The notes under the pieces were generated by a model that saw nothing but the letters and a program-made list of their open reading frames with translations, was not told where the DNA came from and ran no database searches. Of a stretch of DNA of 64,000 nucleotides, positions 10,281 to 22,699 are shown in pieces. Positions within the stretch are counted from its first letter, which is position 1, and each line of letters starts with the position of its first letter. The position numbers were made by a program, and so were the translations under genes. The stretch lies in the NCBI RefSeq assembly GCF_047675955.1, contig NC_132923.1, forward strand, positions 93,555,137-93,619,136. The letters are read 5' to 3'. This stretch comes from Chlorocebus sabaeus (lineage: Eukaryota > Chordata > Mammalia > Primates > Cercopithecidae).

Positions 10281-13204
10281 CTGGCTCAGGGTTGTCTGAC
10301 AGTAATTTATGAGAGCACTACATAGGGATCAGAGGCAATTTCAAGAGTGCTGCAAGGCAGTTCTAATTTGCTCTCCATAAAAAAGTTTTCATATCTTTAA
10401 TTAGCTTTGATCTAAAAATCCTGCAACTTCCCTCCTGCTCATACCTTCCAGCTGCCTTTTTTTTTGTTCTCTTCTATCACACACTGGTGCTTTGGCATTT
10501 GTTCAGTGCCAAAGTTCTGCCAGGCTGTGGCAGCAAAGGACTGGAAAAGTGGTCCCGGATGTCACATCTGTTACCATTCCATCAAGACGAGGAATGGTAT
10601 CCACAAAGCTCACTGACCACAATACATAGCAGTAGGGGAGTCTGGTCACCAGCTCTGAGGCAAAGACAGACCTTTCCCCTACTTAAAACTGTTCCAACTC
10701 ATCAGCCTGCTGAGGTGCTCTCTATCTTCTCACCTCTTCCCTTCCCACTGGAAATGTCAAAGCTAAGTGGCATATTGGGTAGAGTTTGAGCTGTGCTTCT
10801 CTGAAACCCCTGGAGCATCTATTGGTGACTGTTGCCCTTTACTCCACCAAAACATTCCCTCCTATTGAACGGCACCAACTGCAGGATTTTTTTGTGTCCC
10901 AGGCAAATACTGACTTCATCCCCACCATACTATTAAAATGGATTCCTTGTCATCCAAGAATGGAAATGTCCTCTTGCCCCAACAGGAACGTATGCAGGAT
11001 GTCACCTACATCTTGTTCCCCTAAGCAAACACTCCTTCCTCTAGAGGGACTCCTCTACATTCAGCACTGTAGGAGTGCATGCTCTCATTTTTATCCCCCA
11101 TCCTCAAAACAATCATTTGGGGTACACATATCTCACGAGTGTCTCCCACTTTGGGGTCCATACAGTCTAGTAAATGCCTCTAGAGAGTATGTATCTCCCA
11201 CCCCTAACATACTCATTCCCTCAGGAGGGAATACATATAGAATTTCCTTTGAAGAGGGGGACATGACCTATTTACTGCCTCAGATGTAGGATTTGCAAAA
11301 GGTGACTATTGGCCTACTCTGGTAACATGCCTCTGTTTTTGACTGCCCTGTTTTGCTTGGAGATCGTGCTTTCTCCTATTCTTGGGTCCCCTGGAGAAAG
11401 AGATTAGGCCATTGTCTCCTAGGTTTGTGTCTAGGATGGAGAAAGAAGCAGCAGCTGTGAAACGTCAAGAGCTTACTACAGGACAGAGTTCATCCTGCTG
11501 AAGGCGGAAGCTTATCCAATCAATGTCAGCATAAGGCCCATTGCCTAGGACCTCTCTCCAGTCCTGCCCTGAGCCTGGGATTCAGTCATTGCTGAACCTC
11601 TCTTTTGCTCATTGTGCCAGTCACCCCATTCTGTTCCCCTTCTGGTGTTTATTGCTGCCCTACTTAGCTGGTCCACCTCATTCAACCCTGTCGTTTTTTG
11701 GGAAACAGCCAAGATAGATAGGTTGTAGCCAAGTGCTCCTTACAACTCCATAGTGGGTCCCAGCATTAGGATTGAGCTGGAGGGGGTGTAATTGCCCACC
11801 TCCTCTTGTGCTGCTGCAGAAAAGAAGCTGAACTCTGCAGGAATGCCCCAGTGTGAGGCTGGTCCCTTTTCCCACCCCCTTCTCACCTCCCCCAGGCAGC
11901 TGGAAACAACCTCTCCCTTTGTCTGAGCTTCTTGTACAGAATAATCCTCCTTATGGACAATGTATTCTCTGTGCCCTGTGGACACAGGAGCTGTGTAAGC
12001 TGATCCCAGCACCAGGCAGGACGGAGGCTGAGTCCTTCCAAACGCCCACCCTGGGTCAGCTCCTGATTACAGTCCAGATGAACTACGAAGGGGTGTACAT
12101 TCTCTTCCATCTGCTTTTCCTATCTGCTCCAGAATTAGGGAATAGTCTACTGAAGTGTAGCATTGGGCCAGGAGTAGGAACAGGGACTGTGGTCTTTTTC
12201 TGCTCAGTCTTGAGGGTTCACAGTGCCTACTTATGGAGGCTCGGTGTGACTCTTGCCTGGAACCTTGAACACACGGGGACTAACCCTTGGAAAGGGCTTG
12301 CCACTGTGCAGATGGGGCCTTCTAATTGAAACAGAAGGCAAACTCCAACCCATCTGACGAGACCGTGGTGCCCCATCACTTCAGCATGTGTTTTGTCCCA
12401 CAAGACAAAGTTCCTTTCTTCTTGCCTTTAACTACCATCTCTTGTTTTTGAGCTCCATGTGTCACTGAGGCAGCTCTTGGATTCCTGTTGTGGTCTCTCA
12501 ATGAGTCACATGCCATTTGGACATGGCAGCTTCCCTAAGTACATCATGGACAAGGCATCTCACTTCCCTGAGCCTCAGTTTTCTCACTTGGTGGTCCCAG
12601 TGATCCTTTTTAGGTCTAAAGTCTGTGGCAGTGATTTTCAAAGCCATTTATCCCCAGGCGTTTTGTTTTGTTTTGTTTTCCTTGGTGCATAACTGTTACA
12701 TAAATAGGCCAAATTTTCCTAGATGAGCCCCCAAGTCCCTCAAACTCCTATAAACTGTTCCTGATGTTCCCTCACTGTCACCTACACCTTAACATACCAA
12801 CATCCTTCAGACCACAACATTGAAACTGCTTTCTAAACATCTTTCTCTAAGTGAAGATTCATCAAAGAGATGGTACGTTACCACAAAGTTATCACAAGTT
12901 ACAAGTTCTGACATACCTTGTGTGTTAGAAGTCACCCTCCCACTCTCAGACATCTCTCTTTCCCCAGGCAAGATATATGTACCCAAGACACTCCTCCAGT
13001 AGAGGCAATAAATTATACTTTTTCCACATGAAGATAACCTTTCCTAGTGAGTCAAATATAAAGTGCCTTGGGATGCTCGTCTTCCTGTGTTTTCTCTACC
13101 ATTCCAATGCCTTCCCTAATTCTAACCCTAATTTCCCTTGTTTGTGGTCATTTTGATGCTTCATCTTTTCTTGCCCACATTCCCCATGTAGACATCCTTT
13201 GTTC
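10281..13204. other. Repeat-poor intergenic block, no gene recognised
   Basis: About 2.9 kb contains no Alu, L1 or obvious L2. Two open frames are long for the region: 10786-11289 (167 codons, plus) and 11853-12329 (158 codons, plus). Neither shows a domain, signal peptide or splice context that I recognise, and amino-acid usage looks random (rich in Ser, Pro, Cys and His). I see no convincing CpG promoter. It may hold noncoding exons or regulatory sequence, but nothing in the sequence decides that. Confidence 0.5.
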
Positions 13205-13532
13205 TTTTTTTTTTTTTTTTTTTTTTTTTTGAGGCAAGGTCTCACTCTGTCATCCAGGCTTGAGTGCAGTGGCACGACCACCTCTTACTGTGATCCTGCA
13301 ACTCAGGTGATCCTCCAGGCTCAAGTGATCCTTCCCCCTCTCAGCCTCCCAAGTAGCTGGGACCACAGGCATGTGCTTCCATGCCCACCTAATTTTTTAA
13401 ATTATTATTTGTAATAGAGACAAGGTCTCTAGTGTTGCCCAGGCTGGTCTCAAACTCCTGAGCTCAAGCGATCCTCCCACTTCAGCCTCCCAAAGTGCTG
13501 GGATTATAGGCGTGAGCCACCACACCCAGTCT
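13205..13532 (-). mobile_element. Alu
   Basis: Antisense Alu with a long T-run. ATCCTTTGTTCT repeats at both edges (about 13193 and 13534) as the target-site duplication. Confidence 0.9.
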
Positions 13533-13599
13533 ATCCTTTGTTCTTTTTGCCAATTTCTCTGGGCTACATTTCATGGCCCTAGATAGTGCCATTTTAGTG

Positions 13600-14559
13600 T
13601 CTCGTCCATTTTAAAAGATCCTTCTTGACCCTAAATCCCCTCTCACTGACTCACTCACAGCCATGCTCTTGAAACACGGTGCTTAGAATCACTGTTTCTT
13701 TTACCTCCCATTCACTTTTTAAACCCTGTGTTTGGGCTACTTCCACCATTCCTCAGAAACTCAGAGATCACTGTTGACCTAATGACTAAACCCAGAGTTT
13801 TTTCAATCCTCATAGTAATGTATCTGCAGCATTAATGCTGACCATTTCCTTTAGTCTCTTTCTCCCCCATGGTTTCTATGGCACACGCTCTCCTTGTTCA
13901 TCCCCCTCTCTAGCCATTCCTTCTCTGCAGCTTTTGGATTTTTATACTTCTGCCTGCTTCTTAAATGTTAGTCTCTAGCACTTGTCCTTAACCCCCTTTT
14001 CTTCTTATTCTGCCTGCTTTCTCTGTGACCACCACTTTTATGTGCATAACTTAAGTGAGTTTTATTTTCAGCTCAGACCTCTGCTGAGCTGCAGATTCCT
14101 AGTGGATATCTCTACCTATATGATCCACAGCTGGTTGAATGTCCAAATCCAGTTATTCTAGCCTACACACCTGTTTTTCTTCTAAGCCAGGAATATGGAA
14201 ACCATTCTAAACTATTCTCCCTCTGGGTCCCCAACCCCCTCATACCTAATCAGTACTAAATTCTACCAATTCTGTCTCCACCTTGTCCTACAGTTTAGGC
14301 TCTGGGCCTTTCTTACTAAAAGTATTGTTCAGACTCCGTATCTCCAGCCGTGCCCGCTCTAACTCATCTTCCAAAAGGCTGTTAGGTCTTTCTAAACTGC
14401 AGATCTGATCTAATTACTCCCCTGATTAAAATCCTTTATCTTCAGTCCTGCCCACTTTAACTTGTCTTCCAAAAGGCTGCCAGATAGGTCTTTCTGAACT
14501 GCAGATCTGATCACATTATTCCTTTGATTGAAAGCTTTTTGATAGTTTACTCCCCATGT
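13600..14559 (+). mobile_element. L2 LINE fragment with internal tandem duplication
   Basis: The diverged L2 3' half reads in the plus direction, recognised by phrases such as TCCAAATCCAG, AATTCTACCAATTCTGTCTC and GATCTGATCTAATTACTCC. The last 200 bp contain a 98-bp direct duplication (14342-14439 and 14440-14537). Confidence 0.6.
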
Positions 14560-14649
14560 GTGCCAGGCATACTGAAAATCACAAGATAAAATCATCCTGG
14601 AATGTTCATTTTAAGGGTAATTTAAAACAATACACATTTAGCATGTATT

Positions 14650-14822
14650 ATTATTATTTTATTATTTTGAGACACGGTCTGTCTCACTGTCACCCAGGCT
14701 AGAGTGCAGTGGTGTGATCTTGGCTCACCGCAACCTTCACCCACTTCAGCCTCCCAAGTACTGGGACTGCAGGCACGTGCCACTATACCTGGCTAATTTT
14801 TGTATTTTTGGTAGAGGTGGGG
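14650..14822 (-). mobile_element. Truncated Alu (duplication unit 1)
   Basis: Antisense Alu missing its distal part and an internal stretch of about 30 bp; see the duplication spanning 14560-15268. Confidence 0.75.
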
Positions 14823-14980
14823 GTATATGGACCCACCATACCTGGTGGGTGGGTTGGTAGGGGTGGGCGTGCCAGGCATACTGAAAATCACAAGGTAAAA
14901 TTATCCTGGAATGTTCATTTTACTTAAGAGTAATTTATAACAGAGACCACACATTTAGCATGCATTATTATTATTATTTT

Positions 14981-15266
14981 ATTTTGAGACACTGTCTCAC
15001 TGTGTCATACAGGTTAGAGTGCAGTGGTGTGATCTTGGCTCACTGCAACCTCCACCTCCTGGCTCAAGTGATCCTCCCACCTCAGCCTCCCAAGTAGCTG
15101 TGACTACAGGTGCATGCCACCATACCTGGCTAATTTTTGAATTTTTGGTAGAGATGGGGTTTCACCACGTTGCCCAAGCTGGTCTCAAACTCCTGAGCTC
15201 AAGTGATCCTCCTGCCTCAGCCTCCCAAAGTGCTGGGATTATTGGCGTGAGCCACCATGCCCAGCC
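14981..15266 (-). mobile_element. Alu (duplication unit 2)
   Basis: Near-complete antisense Alu, CTGGGATTATTGGCGTGAGC at its far end. It has drifted from unit 1 by roughly a tenth of positions. Confidence 0.85.
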
Positions 15267-15658
15267 AGCATGCATGCATTATTAAGATAAATAGCCTTCA
15301 AAGAATTCCTACTAGTCTGAACAGCTTCAGACTAAGCCACCAGATTCCCTAGGGATATTTACTTACTCATGTTGGCCATTACATTTACCTCATTGGAAAA
15401 GCTTAAAAAATAGCTCAGATTTTCTGGAAAGGCAAGTAAGATTCTGTGTGATGCAGCCCCCTGCCTCCTTCTTAGTGTCATGCCACCCACTCAATTCCCA
15501 GGCCGTCCACATTGCTTGCAGTTTCCTGAATGTGACAGCTCTTTCAAACCTCCATTCCTTTATTCCCACTGTTCCCTCTGCAAGGAACACTTTGCCCTAT
15601 CATTCTGTCTGACAAATACCCAATCTTTCAAAATTCAGCTCACAAATCACCCCACTCT

Positions 15659-15945
15659 CGCTGGTGCAGTGGCTCACGCCTGTCATCCCAGCACTTTGGG
15701 AGCTGAGGCATGAGGACTGTGTGAGCCCAAGAGTTCAAGACCAGCCTGGACAGCAGAGGAAGACCCTGTCTCTACTAAAAAATTAGCCAGGTGTGGTGGC
15801 ATACACCTGTGGTCCCAGCCACTTGGGAGGCTGAGATGAGAGGATTGCTTGGGCCTGGGAGGTCAAGGCTGCAGTGAGCTGTGATTGTGCCGCTGCACTC
15901 CAGCCTGGGCAACAGAGCCAGACCTGTCTCCAAAAAAAAAAAAAA
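15659..15945 (+). mobile_element. Alu (older type)
   Basis: Both monomers are present, with J-like features (GAGGATTGCTTGGGCC) and a 14-A tail. It is inserted into an L2-like fragment (about 15500-15658). Confidence 0.85.
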
Positions 15946-16279
15946 AGAGGTCACCCCTATGTGAAGTTTTTTAGTAACCCACAACTCAACACTATTCCCA
16001 AGGTAAGATTAATTATGTCCTCTTTTATGCTCCACATTTGTACCTTGTACAGACTTATTCTAGCTCCTGGTGCACTTTATTGTCTCCCAGGTTCAAGCAT
16101 CCTGAAGTTTGAATCCCAGCTCTTCCACCTGAGAGCTGAGTGATCTTAGACAAGATAATGTGTGTGCCTGGCATACTATAGCATCTAGCCCATCATAAAC
16201 ACCATAAATGGTAGTGCTACTATTATTATTACTATTATGATTTGTTTGTCTTTGGAGAAGGTAGTATAAAATAACATTT

Positions 16280-16515
16280 TGGTTTAAAAAGCAGGTTCTT
16301 GTGCCAGACTGCCCCAGTTCAAATGCTAGCTGTGCAACTTACCAGCTGTGTGGCCTTGAGCAAGTTAGTTCACTTCTCTATGCCTTTGTTTCCTTATTCC
16401 TGGGGTCGATAACAATGGCTATTTCATAGGGTTGCTGCGAAGTTTAAATGGGTTAATACATATGAAGTGCTTAGGATAATGCTGACAACAGTAGAAGCTC
16501 AATACATATTATATA
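16280..16515 (+). mobile_element. MIR SINE
   Basis: The MIR core is clear: CCAGCTGTGTGGCCTTGAGC followed by TTGTTTCCTTATTCC and a GGGTTAATACATATGAAG end. Confidence 0.8.
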
Positions 16516-16549
16516 TCCATAGGGTAACATCTGGAAATCTCTGCTGTCA

Positions 16550-18199
16550 GTGATTATTGCTTGAATAAACGATTGACCAATTCCTCCAAGAGGTCATAAC
16601 CTCTCCTTCCCTCTGCAGCTCCCCTGTGCTCATGTCTCAGGCGCTTAGCCTCAGAAGACTGCTTTTTGTGCATACTTTATCCCCTATGGTATCTCCCTAG
16701 TAACATAGTAACGTGCAGAGTAGGCACTGGAGCAGTTTTACATTGGATTACCTGACATAAGTCAATTTCAAATCTAGTTTTGTGACTTTTATTTCTCCCA
16801 CCTAGTTGTTGCCTACATTCTTTCATTAAGAAATTGTATCCTTTTGACTTGAGGCCAAATGACAAGACCTCTCACCTGAAATATTGTTTTTCATGCCTTC
16901 TGAACTGTATCTCTTCCCTGTCTAAACTAGCTAACCACTCAGTTCCATAGTCTTTCTACAGTCTGTCCCTAAAGGGGGCCCTTCACCACTCATAGCTTTC
17001 TCTGTGCAGTTGTGATGAATTCTTGCCTCACTTGTCTGTGCTTGCTGGGACGGGCTCAGTTCTTTGTGGGTGGCTGTGTATAATTCACTGGAGATCAAAA
17101 CCAGAGCTCTTTGGTGCCATGCTTGCCTCTCTTCCCACCACATTGACCACCAGTCCTTCAGACTTTGTTTTGTCATGGCATACTCCATGATTCTTGCCAC
17201 TTTGCCATAAGTGCTCTCAGCTGTAGCCATAAGGACATAGCTGGGAGTCAGGTGTTGCCTTATACCTCCGGGGCTTACACATGCTCTGCCTTACGCAGAA
17301 CGCCCTCTCTTTTTCCTGCTCCAACCCCCTTATTCACCTGATAAATAATTCATCCTTCTAGTTCAAATGTCACCTACTCCTGTAAAGTCTTTACTACTTC
17401 CTCTCCTGTACACTTGACCATTCTTAAACTGTACCTCTCCTGTGCCCCGTACACACTTCCATTCTCGCACCCATTGTTCTATTGCAGTTTATTTATTTTC
17501 AAGTTCATATCCTGCTTTGGACACTTACCCACTGTGTGGCCTTAGAAAGTTACTTCACTTCCAAGAACCTCAGTTTCCAGCTCTATAGGATGGGATTATA
17601 GTACCAACTTCAAAGAGCACCTTCAACAAAACGTATTTAAAGTTAGTAGCTCTTAATTTTCTACCAGATAAAGTCCAAGCTTCTTAAAAAGGCCCTTCAG
17701 GCAAATAGTCAACACTCAAGTGGTAACTGTTAGTCTCTTCTACTTTCTCCTGAGCAATCTCATTTTTATGTAATGGTCTAGTAGACTGTTTTGATTGCAA
17801 GACATTATAATTAAACTAGCCTAATAAAAATTACAATTAAACTGGCTTAATAAAAAAACAAAACAAAAAAAAGAATCAGCTGTATTTGGGTTATGTGGAT
17901 GGCTCTAGGTGGGCTCAGAGGCTCAAATGTTGTCTGGACTCTCTGTGTCTGCATTTCTCCACTCTACATTATTAGAACTCATCTCATGGGAGAGCTCTGG
18001 TTTCGCTTGGATTATGTGCCGTTAGGAGCTTGGACTGGGAGGAAGTAGGGAAGAATACCAGCATTAATGAGCCAATGGGGTAGGGAATTTCTCAAAGGAA
18101 ATGAAAGCAGGGGATGGGAAAGTTTCTGAATACAGCCAAAACTAGAGCTACCACACTCCAGTCCACTTTTTGTGGTTTCACCTCTATATAGAGAATCCT
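16550..18199. other. Intergenic, diverged repeats, no gene recognised
   Basis: Contains an L2-like piece (about 17280-17500) and a MIR (about 17500-17660). The remainder shows no motif I can name. Open frames are short and give no family resemblance. Confidence 0.4.
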
Positions 18200-18531
18200 C
18201 AGATTTTTTTTCTCAAGTTCCGTCCTTTCTCCTGAATGCACAGTATTATGTTTTAGATTGCTTGTTGAATGGGCCATCTCACCTCAAACTCAGGATGTCC
18301 CAAACTGCATTCATTTTCTCCATCCTTCCCCACCTGAGTTATCCAGCTGGACATCTGCTGTTAGTTCTGGGTCTTCTTTCTGCTGTATCCCCTTTTCTTC
18401 CTTCTCACTGCCATTCTTCTAGGTCAGGCCTTTGTTATGTCACACCCAGACCTCTGAGCTGGCTCCCAGCTGGTATCCCTGCCTTCTTCTGCTTTCCTCT
18501 TGATAATATACCTTACTCTTGCCAAGTTTGT

Positions 18532-18832
18532 CTTTTTTTTCTTTCTTTCTGAGACAGTCTTGCTCTGTCACCCAGGCTGGAGTGCAGTGGTACGATCTTG
18601 GCTCACTGCAACTGCCACCTCCCAGGTTCAAGCGATTCTCCTGCCTCAGCTTTCCAAGTAGCTGGGACTACAGGCACATGCCACCACGCCCACCTAATTT
18701 TGTATTTTTAGTAGAGATGGGGTTTCACCATGTTGGTCCAGGCTGGTCTCGAACTCCTGACCTCAAGTGATCCACCCATGTTGGCCTCGCAAAGTGTTAG
18801 GATTATAGGTGTGAACCACTGTGCCCATCCCC
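18532..18832 (-). mobile_element. Alu
   Basis: Antisense Alu flanked by copies of CCAARTTTGTCTTTT (left about 18521, right about 18830). Confidence 0.9.
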
Positions 18833-18897
18833 AAATTTGTCTTTTTAAAGCACAGTGGGGATCATATCAGCCTGCCACTTAAAATCTTCAGAGATGG

Positions 18898-19199
18898 GCC
18901 AGGCACGGTGGCTCACACCTGTAATCCCAGCACTTTGGGAGGCCGAGGCAGGCAGATCACGAGGTCAGGAGATTGAGACCATCCTGGCTAACACAGTGAA
19001 ATCCCGTCTCTACTGAAAATACAAAAAATTAGCCGGGTGTGGTGGCGGGCGCCTGTAGACCCAGCTACTCAGGAGGTTGAGGCAGGAGAATGGTGTGAAC
19101 CCGGGAGGTGGAGCTTGCAATGAGCCGAGATGGCGCCACCACACTCCAGCCTGGGCGACAGAGTGAGACTCCATCTCAGAAAAAAAAAAAAAAAAAAAA
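18898..19199 (+). mobile_element. Alu (Y-like)
   Basis: Full-length element with a 20-A tail and target-site copies AAATCTTCAGAGA on each side. It forms an inverted pair with the preceding Alu, 65 bp away. Confidence 0.9.
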
Positions 19200-19325
19200 G
19201 AAATCTTCAGAGACATCCCAATATAAAGTAAACTCATTTTTTAAAATTCAAAACATTTCATGATCTGGGGTCACTCATTAACCTTCTATCATATGAAGGC
19301 CTTTCATTAGCCATATCCTTTAGCC

Positions 19326-19660
19326 CAAGGGTCCCCAACCCCTGGGCCATGGACCAGTACCGGTCTGTGGCCTGTTAGGAACCAGGCCACATAGCAGAAG
19401 GTGAGTGGTGGGCAAGTGAGCAAGCATTAACGCCTGAACTCCTCCTCCTGTCAGATCAGCAGCAGCATTAGATTCTCATAGGCGCGGGAGCCCTATTGTG
19501 ATCTGTGCATGCAAGGGATCTAGGTCGTGCGCTCCTTATGAGAATCTAACGAATGCCTGATGATCTGAGGTGGAACAGTTTCCTCCTGAAACCATCCCCC
19601 TGCCCCTTGCCCCCCACATCACCCCACAAGCCCCCATCCTTGGAAAAATTGCCTTCAACC
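19326..19660 (+). mobile_element. Fossil hAT-type DNA transposon, 3' end missing
   Basis: Begins with a hAT-like terminus AAGGGTCCCCAACCCCTGGG. An internal inverted segment is visible, AGATTCTCATAGGCGCG versus GCGCTCCTTATGAGAATCT. The usual mirrored 3' terminus is not present before 19670. I did not assign a family name. Confidence 0.65.
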
Positions 19661-21480
19661 TCTGATTTCAGTTTATCTGTTAAGAGGTGATCATAGAACT
19701 TACCTTACAGGATGGAAACATTCGAACATATGGAACGCAGCTGGTTTCATCCTTGCCAGAAAAAGTACTAATAGAATAATAAGTTTCTCATTCCCCTCTT
19801 AGTCCTTCTCCCGTGTCTTCTGGATCTTACTAACTCCCTTTCCTCCATCTTGATAGCATCCCCTGGTTTGCCCCCTAACAAAAAGCCTCTCCTTTTTTCT
19901 CTGCAGAGCTTTTCCTGCAGGTTCTGTCACATCCCTTTCCCCCTTTCTAAGTTTCTTTTGTTCAGTTCAATGAACAGTGAATGATACCCATAGTATGTAG
20001 GCACTGGTTACCCACTGATGGATCAGACATTGGCCCTGACCTTTCAGGGGTCCAGGCCAACCCTCAAATTCCAGAAGATCCAAAGAATGTTTGCATGCAG
20101 TCTCTCCCCTCTGCCAGCCCGATGTCTTTCCAGCCCTGGTTCCTTCAGCCAAGGTCCCAGCCTGCTTTGGAAGAGGATACCAACTAGCTGGCTGGGGCCC
20201 AGGGACATGCAGAATTATTAACTGGCAAACTCTTTGCCCTCATCTTCGCTCTCCCATCCTCACAGGCTAACCCTCCCATCACCTCTTCTCTGTGGGTACT
20301 GTGTAGGAAGTGTCCTTTGTCCTTTACAGGATGGAAAATGGAGAAGCTTGACACAGCCCCCAAGAGGCTGCTTCCATCTCCACCTGCCAGTTCTGTTGCC
20401 CCTCAATCTGGACCTTCAGTTCCTGTTCATAACTGATACCCCGTCTCTTATTGTGTTTTCCCTCCACTCTTCCACTCACTCACTCACTCATGAACATGCA
20501 GGCGTACCTTTTTCCATTTTTTTCCTCATTGCCATTTCTGTTTCTCTGATCCTACCTCCATTTAATATTTGTGCTGAAACATATAAAGCCTCAGAAAATC
20601 ATGGGAATCGAGTTCATACAGATAGTGATTTTCAGGCTGAACTTCTGGAGAAACGACATCCATGGTTTATCTTCTTGAGAAAGAGGATGGAGACGGGCCC
20701 TTTGAAGAGCAGTGAGTGAGGAGTGAGTCAGACAGGGTGGGACCTGGGGGAAGTCGCCACCTCATTTCCCATTAGTCAGGAAGGCTCCATGAAAGGGATG
20801 GAATTTTAGTTGTTGGACTGGGTTTCCTTTCCCCACTGTACCTGGCCTTCATCCTTATCAAACCTGTGAGTTCCTTGACCTCTTCAGTTTCTCCAGTTTA
20901 TCAGTGTACCCTTGGTTTGGTTTAGTCTACTCAGCCTTCACTGAACCCTCTCCCAAGCAAGGCCTTCCATCTGGCTTCCCTACAGATCCCTATTTCCGCT
21001 TTCCTGACTCCCACTCACTTAGCTCTGCTGGAGAACATCACAGCCTTCTAAACTGGTACACTCCTTATGGTCTCCCACCCAGCGTGGCCTTCCACTCTGT
21101 TCACCAAGCTTTCCCAGCATTCCATCATCAGCTACTCTAGACTGTACCACTTCCCTACAATTCCTTATCCTACGACCTACCCATCCCCCACGTTCAGCAA
21201 ATACCTGACATCTGACTGAAGGAAAAAATAGACTCCTTTAGACAAAACTCCCTCAATTTCCTCCCATTCCACTGACGAACTTACTCTATTTCCGTTCTCC
21301 TTAGCCAGAGGCTACTCTCTTAATGCTGGATCCCATTGTCTCTCTCCACACAGCATATAAACATGCTTCGGCCTCTTCCCATTGAGAACAACCATCTAGC
21401 ATCAATCTGGAGGTGAGAGCCAGGCACTGATATTTTAAAAGCTCCCCAGTTGATTCTAGTTGCAGCCAGGGCTGAAAAAC
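19661..21480. other. Intergenic, no gene recognised
   Basis: Single-copy or very diverged sequence. The longest open frame (20234-20719, plus) has no recognisable domain. A short (ACTC)n run lies near 20473-20489. Confidence 0.4.
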
Positions 21481-22200
21481 GAACAGAATAAAATCCAGTC
21501 TTATTATGGCATGCAAGGCTCTTCATAAACTGACTCATGCCTTTCTTGTCCTTCCATATGCCCTCTGAACTAGAGTCATACCAAACTACTTAGCGTTCCC
21601 AAATCCGCCACATCTCTTGCTTCTATGCCTTCACATACATGCTTCACTCTGTTTAGAATGCCTTTCCCTGCTTTCTAGAAACTATCTTTTTTTTTCTTTT
21701 TTTTGAGATGGAGTCTCACTCTTGTCACCCAGGTCAGAGTGCAGTGGTGCAACCTCGGCTCACTGCAACCTCCGCCTCCTGCCTTCAAGTGGTTCTCCTG
21801 CCTCAGCCTCCTGAGTAGCTGGAATTTTAGGTGCCTGCCACCAGGCCTGGCTAATTTTTGTGTATTTTTTAGTAGAGATGGGGTTTCACCATGTTGGCCA
21901 GTCTGGTTTCAAACTCCTGACCTCTGGTGATCCACCCACCTCGGCCTCCTAAAGTGCTGGGATTACAGGCATGAGCCACCTCACCCGGCCTAGAAAGTGA
22001 CCTTTAATGCTCAATTAAGTGTCATTTTTGCGTCATCTTCAAGAATGAGCCTCCACACTGAGTTAAGGTGCCCCCGCACACCAGTGCTTTCATAACCCTC
22101 TGGGTTTATCTCTATGGGAACACTCACCACATATATAATTGCTCATCTATATGTCTGTCTTTCCTATCAGACTGAGTGTTTTGCAGGAACCCCAGGGCCA
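21480..22200 (+). mobile_element. L2 LINE split by an Alu
   Basis: L2 phrases (ATGGCATGCAAGGCTCTTCA, then TAGAATGCCTTTCCCTGC) resume after the Alu and end near GTTTTGCAGGAACCCC. Confidence 0.6.
21686..21991 (-). mobile_element. Alu
   Basis: Antisense Alu inside the L2; short TAGAAA target copies flank it. Confidence 0.9.
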
Positions 22201-22699
22201 TGAAGATGCCATTTGGTAGGATTTGGGGCTAAGTGGTCTATATCAGATATTTAAAGATGCTCTCTCCGATCCATTCATTGTTTGCCAAACTGAACAAAAG
22301 AAACTCAGGAAAGGGGAGAGGGGTGTGATACAACCTGGGACAAGAGCTGAACAACTGTCTTTGAGCATGTTCATTCATGTAGTCAGTCAGCATTTATTGA
22401 GGGCCTGCCATGGTCATTTACCAATATGGTCCAGGTAAATAAATACACAGTTGAAGTTTCCTATCACTACTGCATTTGGCCTCTGGGATGGTTTCATCAT
22501 CTATAATAGTCTGCTTTCTTTGTCTCTAGTGCACTCTTATGATGGACATTTAATCCAAAATCTCTCAATAGTGCTCTCACAACAGTGGTTTGCACAGAGT
22601 AACTGTTTAGGAAATATTATTAAAAGAATGCTCATGAATCTACATATAAGTATGTACCTTCCTGATATTTTGGGCACTTTCCCACCTTCTCCATTAAAT

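Larger units (their letters stand above)
14560..15268. repeat. Tandem duplication (period 309 bp) of an L2-Alu junction
   Basis: Unit 1 (14560-14868) and unit 2 (from 14869) both begin GTGCCAGGCATACTGAAAAT. Both run through the same L2 tail, a TTATTATT run and an antisense Alu that shares the variant ACCATACCTGG. Unit 1's Alu stops early at a 45-bp GT-rich filler. Unit 2 continues through the whole Alu to about 15268. Confidence 0.85.
18200..19325 (+). mobile_element. L2 LINE interrupted by two Alus
   Basis: L2 phrases run through 18280-18530, 18833-18897 and 19200-19325 and are continuous once the two Alus are removed. Confidence 0.65.

Noticed and set aside
20234..20719. A 161-codon plus-strand frame, intergenic
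   Set aside because: No recognisable domain, start context or splice signals, and composition like translated noncoding DNA.
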